A stretch of DNA of 5,254 nucleotides from the NCBI GenBank assembly GCA_946222725.1, contig CAMIHT010000133.1:1-5254 (forward strand). Reading direction: 5' to 3'. The notes beneath the pieces were generated by a model that saw only the letters and a program-made list of their open reading frames with translations, was not told the DNA's origin and did no database searches. This document shows, in pieces, positions 1 through 5,254 of the stretch; the stretch's first letter is position 1, and every line of letters begins with the position of its first letter. Source of the DNA: Actinotignum schaalii. GTDB lineage: Bacteria > Actinomycetota > Actinomycetes > Actinomycetales > Actinomycetaceae. A program made the position numbers and the translations under genes.

Positions 1-5
1 TTAGT

Positions 6-55
6 GTGTGGGGTGTGTTTATGTCTTTTGGTAGGGCATAGTACACACCCCACAC
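6..55. repeat. 13-bp perfect inverted repeat at the left edge
   Basis: GTGTGGGGTGTGT at 6-18 is exactly complementary to ACACACCCCACAC at 43-55. Inside the loop, TATG (20-23) can also pair with CATA (37-40), which lengthens the hairpin. No clear T-run follows, so it is not a textbook intrinsic terminator. It could be the terminator of a gene to the left of the window, a protein-binding dyad or the edge of a mobile element. The dyad is seen directly; its role is unknown. Confidence 0.6.
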
Positions 56-72
56 GCATTTAACCCGACGCG

Positions 73-104
73 TTGGTGAATAACTCGTGCAGCGCCTGCA
101 TAAT
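73..104 (+). promoter_or_regulatory. candidate promoter of the BspA-like gene
   Basis: CATAAT at 99-104 matches five of six positions of the sigma-70 -10 consensus. The best -35 candidate is TTGGTG at 73-78, a weak match with a long 20-base spacer. A start about 7 bases after the -10 box would fall near G111, just before the first stem of the leader structure at 114, which makes the placement coherent. A second TTGACT at 124-129 has no good -10 partner. Inference only. Confidence 0.35.
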
Positions 105-113
105 CTAGACGGA

Positions 114-249
114 GTCAAGCACTTTGACTTAAAGTAGTTTAAGAGAGTCACGTAGTTGTGACTTTCGTTGGTTGCACCACGCAAATGGGAACTATGCGTG
201 GTGGCCGATAATGCGGTCGGGCAAGGTGCTTGACCGTAGGAAGGCTACG
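114..249 (+). promoter_or_regulatory. structured 5' leader of the BspA-like gene (candidate cis-regulatory RNA)
   Basis: Four nested complementarities fill this leader. An outer stem pairs 114-126 with 222-234 (twelve Watson-Crick pairs and one G-U). Within it lie a 9-pair hairpin 143-151/158-166 (core AGTCAC/GTGACT) and a perfect 9-pair hairpin CACCACGCA 175-183 with TGCGTGGTG 195-203. Together these form a three-way junction. Directly after it, CGTAG 235-239 pairs with CTACG 245-249 and places most of the AGGAAGG ribosome binding site in its loop. I do not recognise any named riboswitch class. The pairings are seen; a regulatory role, perhaps in translation, is inferred. A protein-binding DNA region with dyads is the alternative. 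Confidence 0.45.
238..244 (+). promoter_or_regulatory. ribosome binding site deciding the GTG start at 252
   Basis: AGGAAGG lies 7 bases upstream of GTG 252-254 and 10 bases upstream of TTG 255-257. The frame opened there encodes a classical charged then hydrophobic signal peptide. No comparable site precedes the in-frame TTG at 295. This is the main reason for starting the BspA-like gene at 252. Confidence 0.7.
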
Positions 250-251
250 CC

Positions 252-338
252 GTGTTGAATATTAGAAAACGCGCAGCAGCTGTCACAGCTACGCTTGCCG
301 TTATGTGCGGGGGGGGGGCTTGCTTCTGCTAGCTTCGC
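252..338 (+). other. Sec signal peptide coding segment interrupted by the G run
   Basis: From GTG 252 the reading is M-L-N-I-R-K-R, then a hydrophobic run AAAVTATLAVMC and GGG. In the nine-G form it continues LASASFA-SEIG, with likely cleavage after ASA (residue 26) or SFA (residue 29). C19 is preceded by A-V-M, which does not fit a lipobox, so a lipoprotein is unlikely. The n-region and h-region are in frame 252 and the c-region is in the frame of the mature protein, so the two halves need a one-base correction. Confidence 0.75.
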
Positions 339-2895
339 CTCGGAAATAGGTCCGAATGGTGCCGACGGAATCTCCGATTATTCTGCGCCCGTCGGGGAGC
401 ATCTCACCGCAACGTGGGACGCTCTTTCTGAAACTCTCACTGTTTCAGGTTACGGTGGACTCAACCGCGATCAATGGCTCACGGTTAAAAAGCCACATTG
501 CGAAAATAACAGCGCACCGGCGAAACGTATTATTTTCAGTCCGGATGCCGATAAGACAATCTCATTCCCGCAGTACTCAAGCAGTTTATTTGCTCTATGC
601 GCCGCTGCCGATATCCAATTGCCAGAGAACGGCATCGATACCAGCAAGGCGACAACGATGATGGGAATGTTTAACGGTGCGGCAAAGGCGAATCCCAACG
701 TGACCAATTGGGATACTCGAAACGTTACCGATATGGACAGCATGTTCCTCCATGCAAGTAGCGCCGATCCGGATGTCTCTAGGTGGAACACCGGAAAAGT
801 CACGAACATGCACTCGATGTTCCGAGGCGCCACCACGGCTAATCCAGTCGTAACTACGTGGGATACTTCTAACGTCACCAATATGAGTGACATGTTCAAC
901 CAGGCCACACATGCAAATCCCGATGTCACTGCGTGGAAGACCGGGAATGTCACCACAATGGCAAATATGTTTTGGAGTGCAGAATCGGCTACCCCGAATG
1001 TGGCGGCCTGGGATACCAGCAAGGTGACAGACATGAACTCCATGTTTGCTCATGCCAAACAAGCGAATCCTGATGTTTCAAACTGGGATACCGGAAACGT
1101 CACCACGATGGCAAGTATGTTCAAGGGCGCGAAGTCGGCTACCCCGAATGTGGCGGCCTGGGATACCAGCAAGGTCACTGATATGAGTTCGATGTTCGAG
1201 AATGCTTCTATGGCTAACCCCGATACATCGACGTGGAAGACCGGGAACGTCACGACAATGGCGAGTATGTTCGAGGGCGCGAGCTCGGCTACCCCGAATG
1301 TGGCGGCCTGGGATACCAGCAAGGTGACGAATATGAGCTCCATGTTTGCTAACGCTGCCAAGGCGAATCCCGACGTCTCGAACTGGGATACCGGGAACGT
1401 GACCGATATGAGCAGGATGTTCACGTGGGCTTTTGCGGCCCGCCCGAACGTTGCCAATTGGGATACCAGCAACGTTACAAATATGAATAGCATGTTTGCT
1501 GTTGCGGTCTCTGCCAATCCAGACGTCTCAAAGTGGAATACGAGCAAGGTTACCGATATGGACAGCATGTTCAATATGGATAACTACGCGCTGTTCCTCG
1601 ATATTGCGAACTGGGGCAACCTTCCTTCCTCACTTAATTCGGTTTTCACCACGGGGTCACCTGCCACTATTAGACTCACTGGTAGTCAAATGAAAGCGCT
1701 GGCGAAAGGTGCAAATAACTTCAAGTTTAGGAATGACTATCCTTTTAATATCGTGGAAGAGAGCGAATCTGCCGCCGTTCCGCTTCCGCTGAGATCGGAA
1801 GCGGTGCTGGGTCAGAACGCTAACGAACTCTTTAGCATCGCTGACGAGCTTCGCGATGATGCGGTGTACTACGTGCGCCCGAACTTCACGGTGGAAGTTA
1901 CGGTTTCTCCACTCAACGTTGTGGAGGGAAGTCCCGTTCCTACCTTGACACTCACAAGCGAGCCCGAAGGATTCGCGCCATGTCTGGAAGGTCAACCTGC
2001 CCTGGCGTACACCACGGAAACTACACCAGGTAAATATCCGATTACCCAAGGAACCGTGAAAGTCAAAGCCGAATGCGCGGCGGGGTACGGAATCACATTT
2101 AAGGATTCTACGTTGACCGTAACGGCTCGAGAAGTCACGCCACCTAAGCCGACGCCGCCGGTTCCGGATCCGACTGAACCTGTTCAGCCGACGCCGACGC
2201 CGCCGGTTCCGAATACTGGCAATATGTTCTACGTTTCGAATAATTGGACAGCGACGGTTGCTGAGCATATGTTCTCCTACGGCCGCGCTGGTGACCAGGT
2301 GCTCGTCGGAGACTGGGATGGCGACGGCGTAGATACTTTTGCGGTGCGCCGCGGAAATATCCTGTACGTCAAGAACTCCGTGCAGGGAGGGCAGGCCGAT
2401 CACGTGTTCTCCTACGGCCGCGCGAGCGATGAGATTGTCGTCGGTGATTTCGACGGGGATGGCAAGGATACCTTTGCGGTGCGCCGCGGGAATGCCTACC
2501 ATGTTCTCAACTCGCTGCACAGCGGGGCCGCCGACCAGGTCATCTACTACGGGCGCGCTAATGATGCCGTCTATACGGGTGACTTCGATGGCGACGGCGT
2601 GGATACGTTCGCGGTGCGCCGCGGCAATATGTACTACGTCAAGAACAGTATTGCCTCGGGTGTTGCCGACAGCGTCTTCTCCTACGGGCGGGACGGTGAC
2701 ACCACCCTCCTGGGCGATTTTGATGGCGACGGCGTGGATACCTTTGCGGTGCGCCGCGGCAATACCATCTACGTCAAGAATTCTCTGACGCCCGGTGCTG
2801 CTGATCGGGTTCTGACCTACGGGCGGGTTTCTGACACCCTTTACATCGGTGACTGGGACGGAGACGGTATCGATACCCCGGCGGTACGCCGCTGA
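252..2895 (+). CDS. secreted BspA-like (DUF285 repeat) surface protein, phase-variable by poly-G, out of frame as written
   Basis: Probable exported surface or adhesion protein. The start is GTG 252, set by AGGAAGG at 238-244. The first 19 codons give a Sec signal peptide, then ten G (309-318) shift the frame so that translation from 252 stops at TAG 330-332 after 26 residues. With nine G the product is 880 residues, and the following positions use that numbering. Signal peptide 1-29; N-terminal domain to 127 with Cys83 and Cys116; twelve 25-residue repeats of the form WDTSxVTxMxxMFxxAxxAxPxVxx plus a diverged thirteenth, 128-453; spacer; MBG-like domain about 547-624 with Cys577 and Cys608; Pro-rich linker 627-656; five 45-residue repeats 657-880 with DxDGDGxDT calcium-loop-like motifs. 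There is no C-terminal LPXTG or membrane anchor. The open frame starting at TTG 295 would give 866 residues but lacks a charged signal n-region. BspA-like repeats are known from bacterial adhesins; the ligand here is unknown. A sequencing error in the G run is possible. Confidence 0.8.
309..318 (+). repeat. poly-G tract of ten (candidate phase-variation switch)
   Basis: Ten consecutive G lie within the signal peptide codons of the BspA-like gene. From GTG 252, nine or twelve G give the full protein. Ten G give a stop at 330-332. Eleven G give a stop within about ten codons of the tract (TAG in GAAATAGG). Long G runs are well-known sites of slipped-strand mispairing that switch surface genes on and off. 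Confidence 0.8.
634..1611 (+). repeat. 75-bp tandem repeats encoding 25-residue BspA/DUF285 units
   Basis: Twelve complete 75-bp units begin at 634, 709, 784 and so on to 1459. A diverged 78-bp unit occupies 1534-1611 and a remnant (WGNLPSSLNSVF) follows. Each unit has W/I-x-T at the start, then VTxMxxMF and a NP(D/N)V-type end. Units 5-6, 7-8 and 9-10 form a 150-bp higher-order repeat: the 41 bases 985-1025, 1135-1175 and 1285-1325 are identical. That pattern points to recent amplification by recombination or slippage. Unit length is a multiple of three, so copy change keeps the frame. Confidence 0.9.
2149..2211 (+). repeat. 18-bp direct repeat in the proline-rich linker
   Basis: CCGACGCCGCCGGTTCCG occurs at 2149-2166 and again at 2194-2211, exactly 45 bases apart. 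Both encode PTPPVP in the linker between the MBG-like domain and the C-terminal repeats. The linker is a likely extended spacer at or beyond the cell wall. Confidence 0.8.
2221..2892 (+). repeat. five 135-bp tandem repeats encoding DxDGDGxDT (FG-GAP/VCBS-like) units
   Basis: Units start at 2221, 2356, 2491, 2626 and 2761; the last is one codon short and meets the TGA stop. Each encodes about N-x-x-Y-V-x-N-S, a G-x-A-D segment, YGR, then GD(W/F)DGDGxDTFAVRRG. The acidic loop resembles calcium-binding beta-propeller blades of the FG-GAP/VCBS type. In the Actinomycetaceae and bifidobacteria such modules commonly end secreted proteins. Cell-wall attachment by this module is inference. Confidence 0.85.
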
Positions 2896-2937
2896 GTCTC
2901 CGTGACGCTCCGGCTGCGTCGTTTCCGAGCCGGGAAA

Positions 2938-2967
2938 GGGCCCCGCTCCGTTTCGTGAGCGGGGCCC
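2938..2967 (+). terminator. intrinsic terminator of the BspA-like gene
   Basis: GGGCCCCGCTC at 2938-2948 pairs perfectly with GAGCGGGGCCC at 2957-2967 across an 8-base loop. It lies 43 bases after the stop codon and is followed by the short pyrimidine stretch CTTCT. The T-tail is poor, as is common in GC-rich actinobacteria. Confidence 0.75.
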
Positions 2968-3030
2968 GCTTCTATGCGCCCAGCCAATCCACGTACATAG
3001 CGACAGTTAGTCGGATGCGTCGCCAGGGCT

Positions 3031-3100
3031 CAACCTTGCCCTAAGGGTGTGGTACCGTCCGATACATGATTGGCACGCCGCCCCCGGATAGCGATATACA
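3031..3100 (+). promoter_or_regulatory. candidate hmuT promoter and dyad
   Basis: TTGGCA at 3070-3075 (five of six to the -35 consensus) and TATACA at 3095-3100 are separated by 19 bases and would start transcription near 3107, leaving a leader of about 60 bases. Upstream, CCTT 3034-3037 and AAGG 3043-3046 form a small dyad, overlapping the 9-base palindrome CCCTAAGGG (3039-3047). It does not fit the DtxR/IdeR iron-box consensus, whose half-sites read AGG then CCT. Promoter and operator are weak predictions. Confidence 0.3.
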
Positions 3101-3166
3101 CGCGGGTTGCTCGCGGGGACTGGCTGCGCCGTCGTACCCTCAGGTACACGCGAAATGGAGGTAAGA

Positions 3167-4255
3167 ATGAAACGTTGGGGAGCGCTGTGCGCGGTGCTCA
3201 CACTCGCCCTGAGTGCATGCGGGACAACCGCGACAACAGAAGGGAATTCTCCGAAGCAGCCCGGTGCATCAGCATCGGCAGCGCCAGCGACGCCGCCCAC
3301 GCCCACCACCGCGGCGCCCGTGCCCGATCCGCGTAGCCTCACCGGGATGGTGACCGTCGCCCCGCTCCCCGAACCACATCCGAGCGTACCCGCCGCGGTC
3401 AATCTTCCCGTCACCATCACCGACGCCAGCGGTGCGAAAGTTACCGTGACCGATGCATCGCGGGTTGTCACACTCGATATGTCCGCCGCAATTTCGCAAA
3501 CGCTTCTCGCCCTCGGGCTCGGGCAGACCATCGCCGGGCGCACCGTATCCGACACTGAGCCGAGCCTGGCGAACGTACCGGTCGTCACCGAAAGCGGGCA
3601 CAACGTCAATGCCGAGGCCGTGCTGCGCCTCGCACCCACCCTCATCCTCACCGACGGCACCATCCGCGGGGCCGAAGGAGCCCTCGCGCAACTGGAAGCA
3701 TCCGGTATCCCGGTGGTGCGACTCTCGCGCGCCACGAAGTTCGACGACGCGCCCGCCCGCGCGGCCGAGGTGGCCCGCGCCGTGGGAGCGGGGCAGGCCG
3801 GCGAAGAACTGGCCGCACAGATCTCTACATCCATCGCGCAGGCGCGGATCGACGTAGCGCAGCTCGCCCCGGCCGATCCGCTGCGCATGGTCTTCCTCAA
3901 TATTCGCCCGCAGGCAGGCCTTTTTATGCTGCTCGGGAGCGAATCGGGCGCCAGCGATGTGATCGATGCGGTGGGTGGGCGTGATATGGCCGGGGAAGCG
4001 GGAGTGACCCAGGCCCGGCCCGCCAGCCAGGAAGCCCTCCTCGTGGCTAACCCAGACATTATTATTGTTATGACCAACGGGCTGAGTGCGCTCGGCGGGA
4101 TCGAGGCGCTCGAAGGGCAGCCCGGGATCTCGCAAACCGAAGCTGGGAAGAAACAGCGTGTGCTTGCCATTCCCGATAACCTTGCCCTCGGCTTCGGTCC
4201 GCAAAGTGGCGATCTTATTCGGGCAATGGGCCAAGCGCTCTACACTGCCCAGTAG
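3167..4255 (+). CDS. hmuT: haemin ABC transporter substrate-binding lipoprotein (HmuT family)
   Basis: 362-residue lipoprotein expected to bind haem outside the membrane and hand it to an ABC importer. The start is ATG 3167, with GGAGG at 3157-3161 five bases upstream; in-frame ATG 3155 overlaps that site and is less likely. Residues 1-18 form a lipoprotein signal (MKRW, hydrophobic run, lipobox LSAC with Cys18). A Ser/Thr/Pro/Ala-rich tether runs to about residue 58, and the two-lobed helical-backbone binding fold covers about 99-360. HmuT-like signatures are GRTVSDTE followed by SGHNVNAEAV with His145 (the family's expected haem-ligand histidine), the segment FLNIRPQAGLF near 245-253, VMTNGLSALGGIEAL from about 301 and FGPQSG from 343. 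The second expected ligand, a tyrosine in the GxYYxFG-like segment, appears replaced (G251-L-F-M-L-L-G257). The next gene is on the same strand, so an operon is likely. Family assignment is strong; haem as the substrate is inferred. Confidence 0.85.
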   Translation: MKRWGALCAVLTLALSACGTTATTEGNSPKQPGASASAAPATPPTPTTAAPVPDPRSLTGMVTVAPLPEPHPSVPAAVNLPVTITDASGAKVTVTDASRVVTLDMSAAISQTLLALGLGQTIAGRTVSDTEPSLANVPVVTESGHNVNAEAVLRLAPTLILTDGTIRGAEGALAQLEASGIPVVRLSRATKFDDAPARAAEVARAVGAGQAGEELAAQISTSIAQARIDVAQLAPADPLRMVFLNIRPQAGLFMLLGSESGASDVIDAVGGRDMAGEAGVTQARPASQEALLVANPDIIIVMTNGLSALGGIEALEGQPGISQTEAGKKQRVLAIPDNLALGFGPQSGDLIRAMGQALYTAQ

Positions 4256-4354
4256 CGGGAATATGCCGGCCAGTAGCGAGAACACCCCGGCCGGAAGTGG
4301 GGCATAACGGAGCCCGGCGGTCGGAACACATCGCCACTAGCGGGACAACGCGGG
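4249..4354 (+). repeat. degenerate 21-bp tandem repeats across the hmuT stop codon
   Basis: Units start at 4249, 4270, 4291 (22 bp), 4313 and 4334. Units 1 and 2 share CCAGTAGCG at their starts and CCGG at their ends, matching at 17 of 21 positions. Unit 5 (CCACTAGCGGGA...) matches unit 1 at 16 of 21. Units 3 and 4 are poorly matched. The hmuT stop TAG 4253-4255 is part of unit 1, and unit 2 supplies a second TAG in the same frame at 4274-4276. CCGGCC 4267-4272 can pair with GGCCGG 4289-4294. Confidence 0.55.
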
Positions 4355-4371
4355 CGGTCAGTGCGCCCGCG
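4349..4371 (+). promoter_or_regulatory. GC-rich hairpin in the hmuT-ABC gene gap
   Basis: CGCGGGCG (4349-4356) and CGCCCGCG (4364-4371) form a perfect 8-bp stem with the loop GTCAGTG, 15 bases before the GAAAGGA ribosome binding site of the next gene. No T-run follows, so it is not a standard terminator. It could stabilise the upstream mRNA, act as a partial attenuator, or have no role. Confidence 0.5.
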
Positions 4372-4385
4372 CGGTAGGACAGCAC

Positions 4386-4402
4386 GAAAGGATAGTGAGA
4401 GG
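4386..4402 (+). promoter_or_regulatory. ribosome binding sites for the ABC transporter gene
   Basis: GAAAGGA at 4386-4392 lies 10 bases before ATG 4403. GAGAGG at 4397-4402 lies 6 bases before the in-frame GTG 4409. Either start is possible and they differ by two residues; ATG 4403 is taken here. GTG 4361 is also in frame but lies inside the hairpin loop without a visible site. Confidence 0.5.
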
Positions 4403-5254
4403 ATGATCGTGTCCCAGCGCCCCAGCTCGCGCGGGGCGGATCCGATTTCCGCACCCGGACGCCGCGCCGCACTTATCGCGGCTTTCCTGCGCCTGGCCAC
4501 CATCGCGGCGATTATTGCCGGTTACGTGACTGCGGCCCATGCGAGTGCGGGGATTGTCGGTATAGCGGGTGGCACGGTGGCGCCGCCCGGCACCGGCCAC
4601 CTGTGGCTCGCGGCCGGTTTCTTCGCGGTTGCCGGTGCCTGCGCCATTGCTGAACGCGTGGGGAGCACCGGTGCAGCTCGCGCGGAAGAACGCCGGCTGC
4701 GCGGTCTGCTTCTGGATCGTACTTTCACGCTTGCCCGCACCGGCACCCCGACACCCTATACCGCCGGGCGTCTCCTGCCGCTCCTCACCGATAGCGTCGA
4801 GCGGATCACCAACTACCGGCAGGGCTACGTGGGTACCACCATTGGCGCGCTGCTCGCCCCGTTCCTCACCCTTACCTTTATCGGTGTGGCCATCGACCCG
4901 GTCATCGGATTCGGTGTCATGGCGGCACTTCCGCTCATTCCCGCAGGTATCGGACTCTTCTTCCGTTTCTTCCGCCGTGCCTCCAGCGAGTCACGCCGCG
5001 CGCGTGACACCCTCGTGGATAGCTACCTCGACGCCATCCGCAATATGACCACTATCCGCCTCTTTAACGCCGGGGAACGCGTCGAAGCGGACCTGGCCCG
5101 CCGTGGGGAAGCCAACCGGCGCGCCATTATGCGGATGCTGGCCGGTAACCAAATTGTCATTATTGTTATGGACGGCCTGGTCGGCCTCCTCCTCATCTGC
5201 CTCACCGCCGGGCTCACCACCGCCCGCGCCGCGCACCTCGCACCGTGGCAGGGG
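4403..5254 (+). CDS. ABC transporter, exporter-fold transmembrane domain (CydDC-like), 3' end outside the window
   Basis: The frame is open from 4277 to the window end, giving at least 284 residues from ATG 4403. Likely membrane helices are about 23-47, 67-85, 143-164, 167-190 and 246-271. The cytoplasmic stretch LVDSYLDAIRNMTTIRLFNAGERVEADL (residues 204-231) is the motif seen before TM5 in exporter-fold half-transporters of the CydD/MsbA type, and the segment 100-140 carries the first intracellular loop (LLPLLTDSVERI). An ATP-binding domain, with Walker A and the ABC signature, is expected downstream but is not visible. CydDC proteins move thiols or haem; IrtAB and YbtPQ are exporter-fold transporters that import siderophores. 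Its place right after hmuT, on the same strand and in the same frame, suggests a part in haem or iron transport, but the substrate cannot be read from this sequence. A full ATP-binding permease of about 550-600 residues is expected. Confidence 0.75.
   Translation, partial: MIVSQRPSSRGADPISAPGRRAALIAAFLRLATIAAIIAGYVTAAHASAGIVGIAGGTVAPPGTGHLWLAAGFFAVAGACAIAERVGSTGAARAEERRLRGLLLDRTFTLARTGTPTPYTAGRLLPLLTDSVERITNYRQGYVGTTIGALLAPFLTLTFIGVAIDPVIGFGVMAALPLIPAGIGLFFRFFRRASSESRRARDTLVDSYLDAIRNMTTIRLFNAGERVEADLARRGEANRRAIMRMLAGNQIVIIVMDGLVGLLLICLTAGLTTARAAHLAPWQG

Noticed and set aside
21..41. Mini-ORF ATG...TAG in the loop of the left inverted repeat
   Set aside because: It has six codons, no convincing ribosome binding site, and chance occurrence is likely.
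226..258. Ten-codon leader ORF (GTG 226 to TGA 256) overlapping the GTG 252 start
   Set aside because: It could be a coupled leader peptide, but it has no ribosome binding site and its composition carries no signal; chance is more likely.
471..1574. Long open frames on the minus strand across the BspA repeats
   Set aside because: They are shadows of a 75-bp, frame-keeping repeat. Their predicted proteins simply repeat with the same period and have no recognisable start signals.
2206..2220. VPNTG as an LPXTG-like sorting signal
   Set aside because: It lies inside the protein before 224 more residues, with no hydrophobic segment and charged tail after it.
295..2895. Start of the surface-protein gene at TTG 295
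   Set aside because: It lacks a ribosome binding site and a charged signal n-region. The signal peptide upstream in the other frame explains the export region better.
3025..3050. DtxR/IdeR iron box upstream of hmuT
   Set aside because: The local dyad CCTT-N5-AAGG has the opposite half-site order to the iron-box consensus and matches it poorly.
3007..4285. Minus-strand open frames of 387 and 338 codons opposite hmuT
   Set aside because: These are shadows of a GC-rich gene: Ala/Ser/Arg- or Gly/His-rich translations with no recognisable domain, while the plus strand gives a clear HmuT protein.
4057..5170. Near-identical ATT-rich strings at 4057-4072 and 5158-5170
   Set aside because: Both encode Ile/Val-rich hydrophobic stretches in proper genes; the similarity follows from codon content.

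Overview
The window looks like an actinobacterial chromosome fragment. The best guess is a host-associated member of the Actinomycetaceae (Trueperella, Arcanobacterium, Actinomyces or Actinotignum type). Grounds are the GC-rich coding sequence of the right half, a HmuT-type haemin-binding lipoprotein, and a large secreted protein ending in repeats of the type GD(W/F)DGDGxDTFAVRRG, which is typical of surface proteins in that group. This placement is inference from protein style only.

Left region (1-251) holds no gene. It contains a long inverted repeat (6-55), a candidate -10 box (99-104), and a leader that can fold into a branched RNA (114-234) plus a small hairpin over the ribosome binding site (235-249). 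The first gene (252-2895) encodes a secreted BspA-like protein: signal peptide, twelve or thirteen 25-residue DUF285/leucine-rich-type repeats, an MBG-like domain, a proline-rich linker and five 45-residue DxDGDGxDT repeats. A run of ten G (309-318) lies inside the signal peptide. As written, the signal peptide and the 850-residue mature part are in different frames. Removing one G (or adding two) joins them into an 880-residue exported protein. This looks like a phase-variable surface protein captured in the OFF state, and it is the most notable thing in the window. A strong hairpin terminator (2938-2967) closes the unit.

Right region (3167-5254) is a probable haem uptake operon on the same strand. 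hmuT (3167-4255) encodes a haemin-binding lipoprotein. It is followed after 147 bases by the first 284 residues of an exporter-fold ABC transmembrane protein (4403-5254, cut by the window end), instead of the FecCD-type permease hmuU usually expected. The gap between them carries degenerate 21-base tandem repeats that include the hmuT stop codon, and a GC-rich hairpin just upstream of the second gene's ribosome binding site. The two parts of the window differ in base composition: the BspA-type repeat region is near 50% GC in a sampled line, the ABC gene near 75%.
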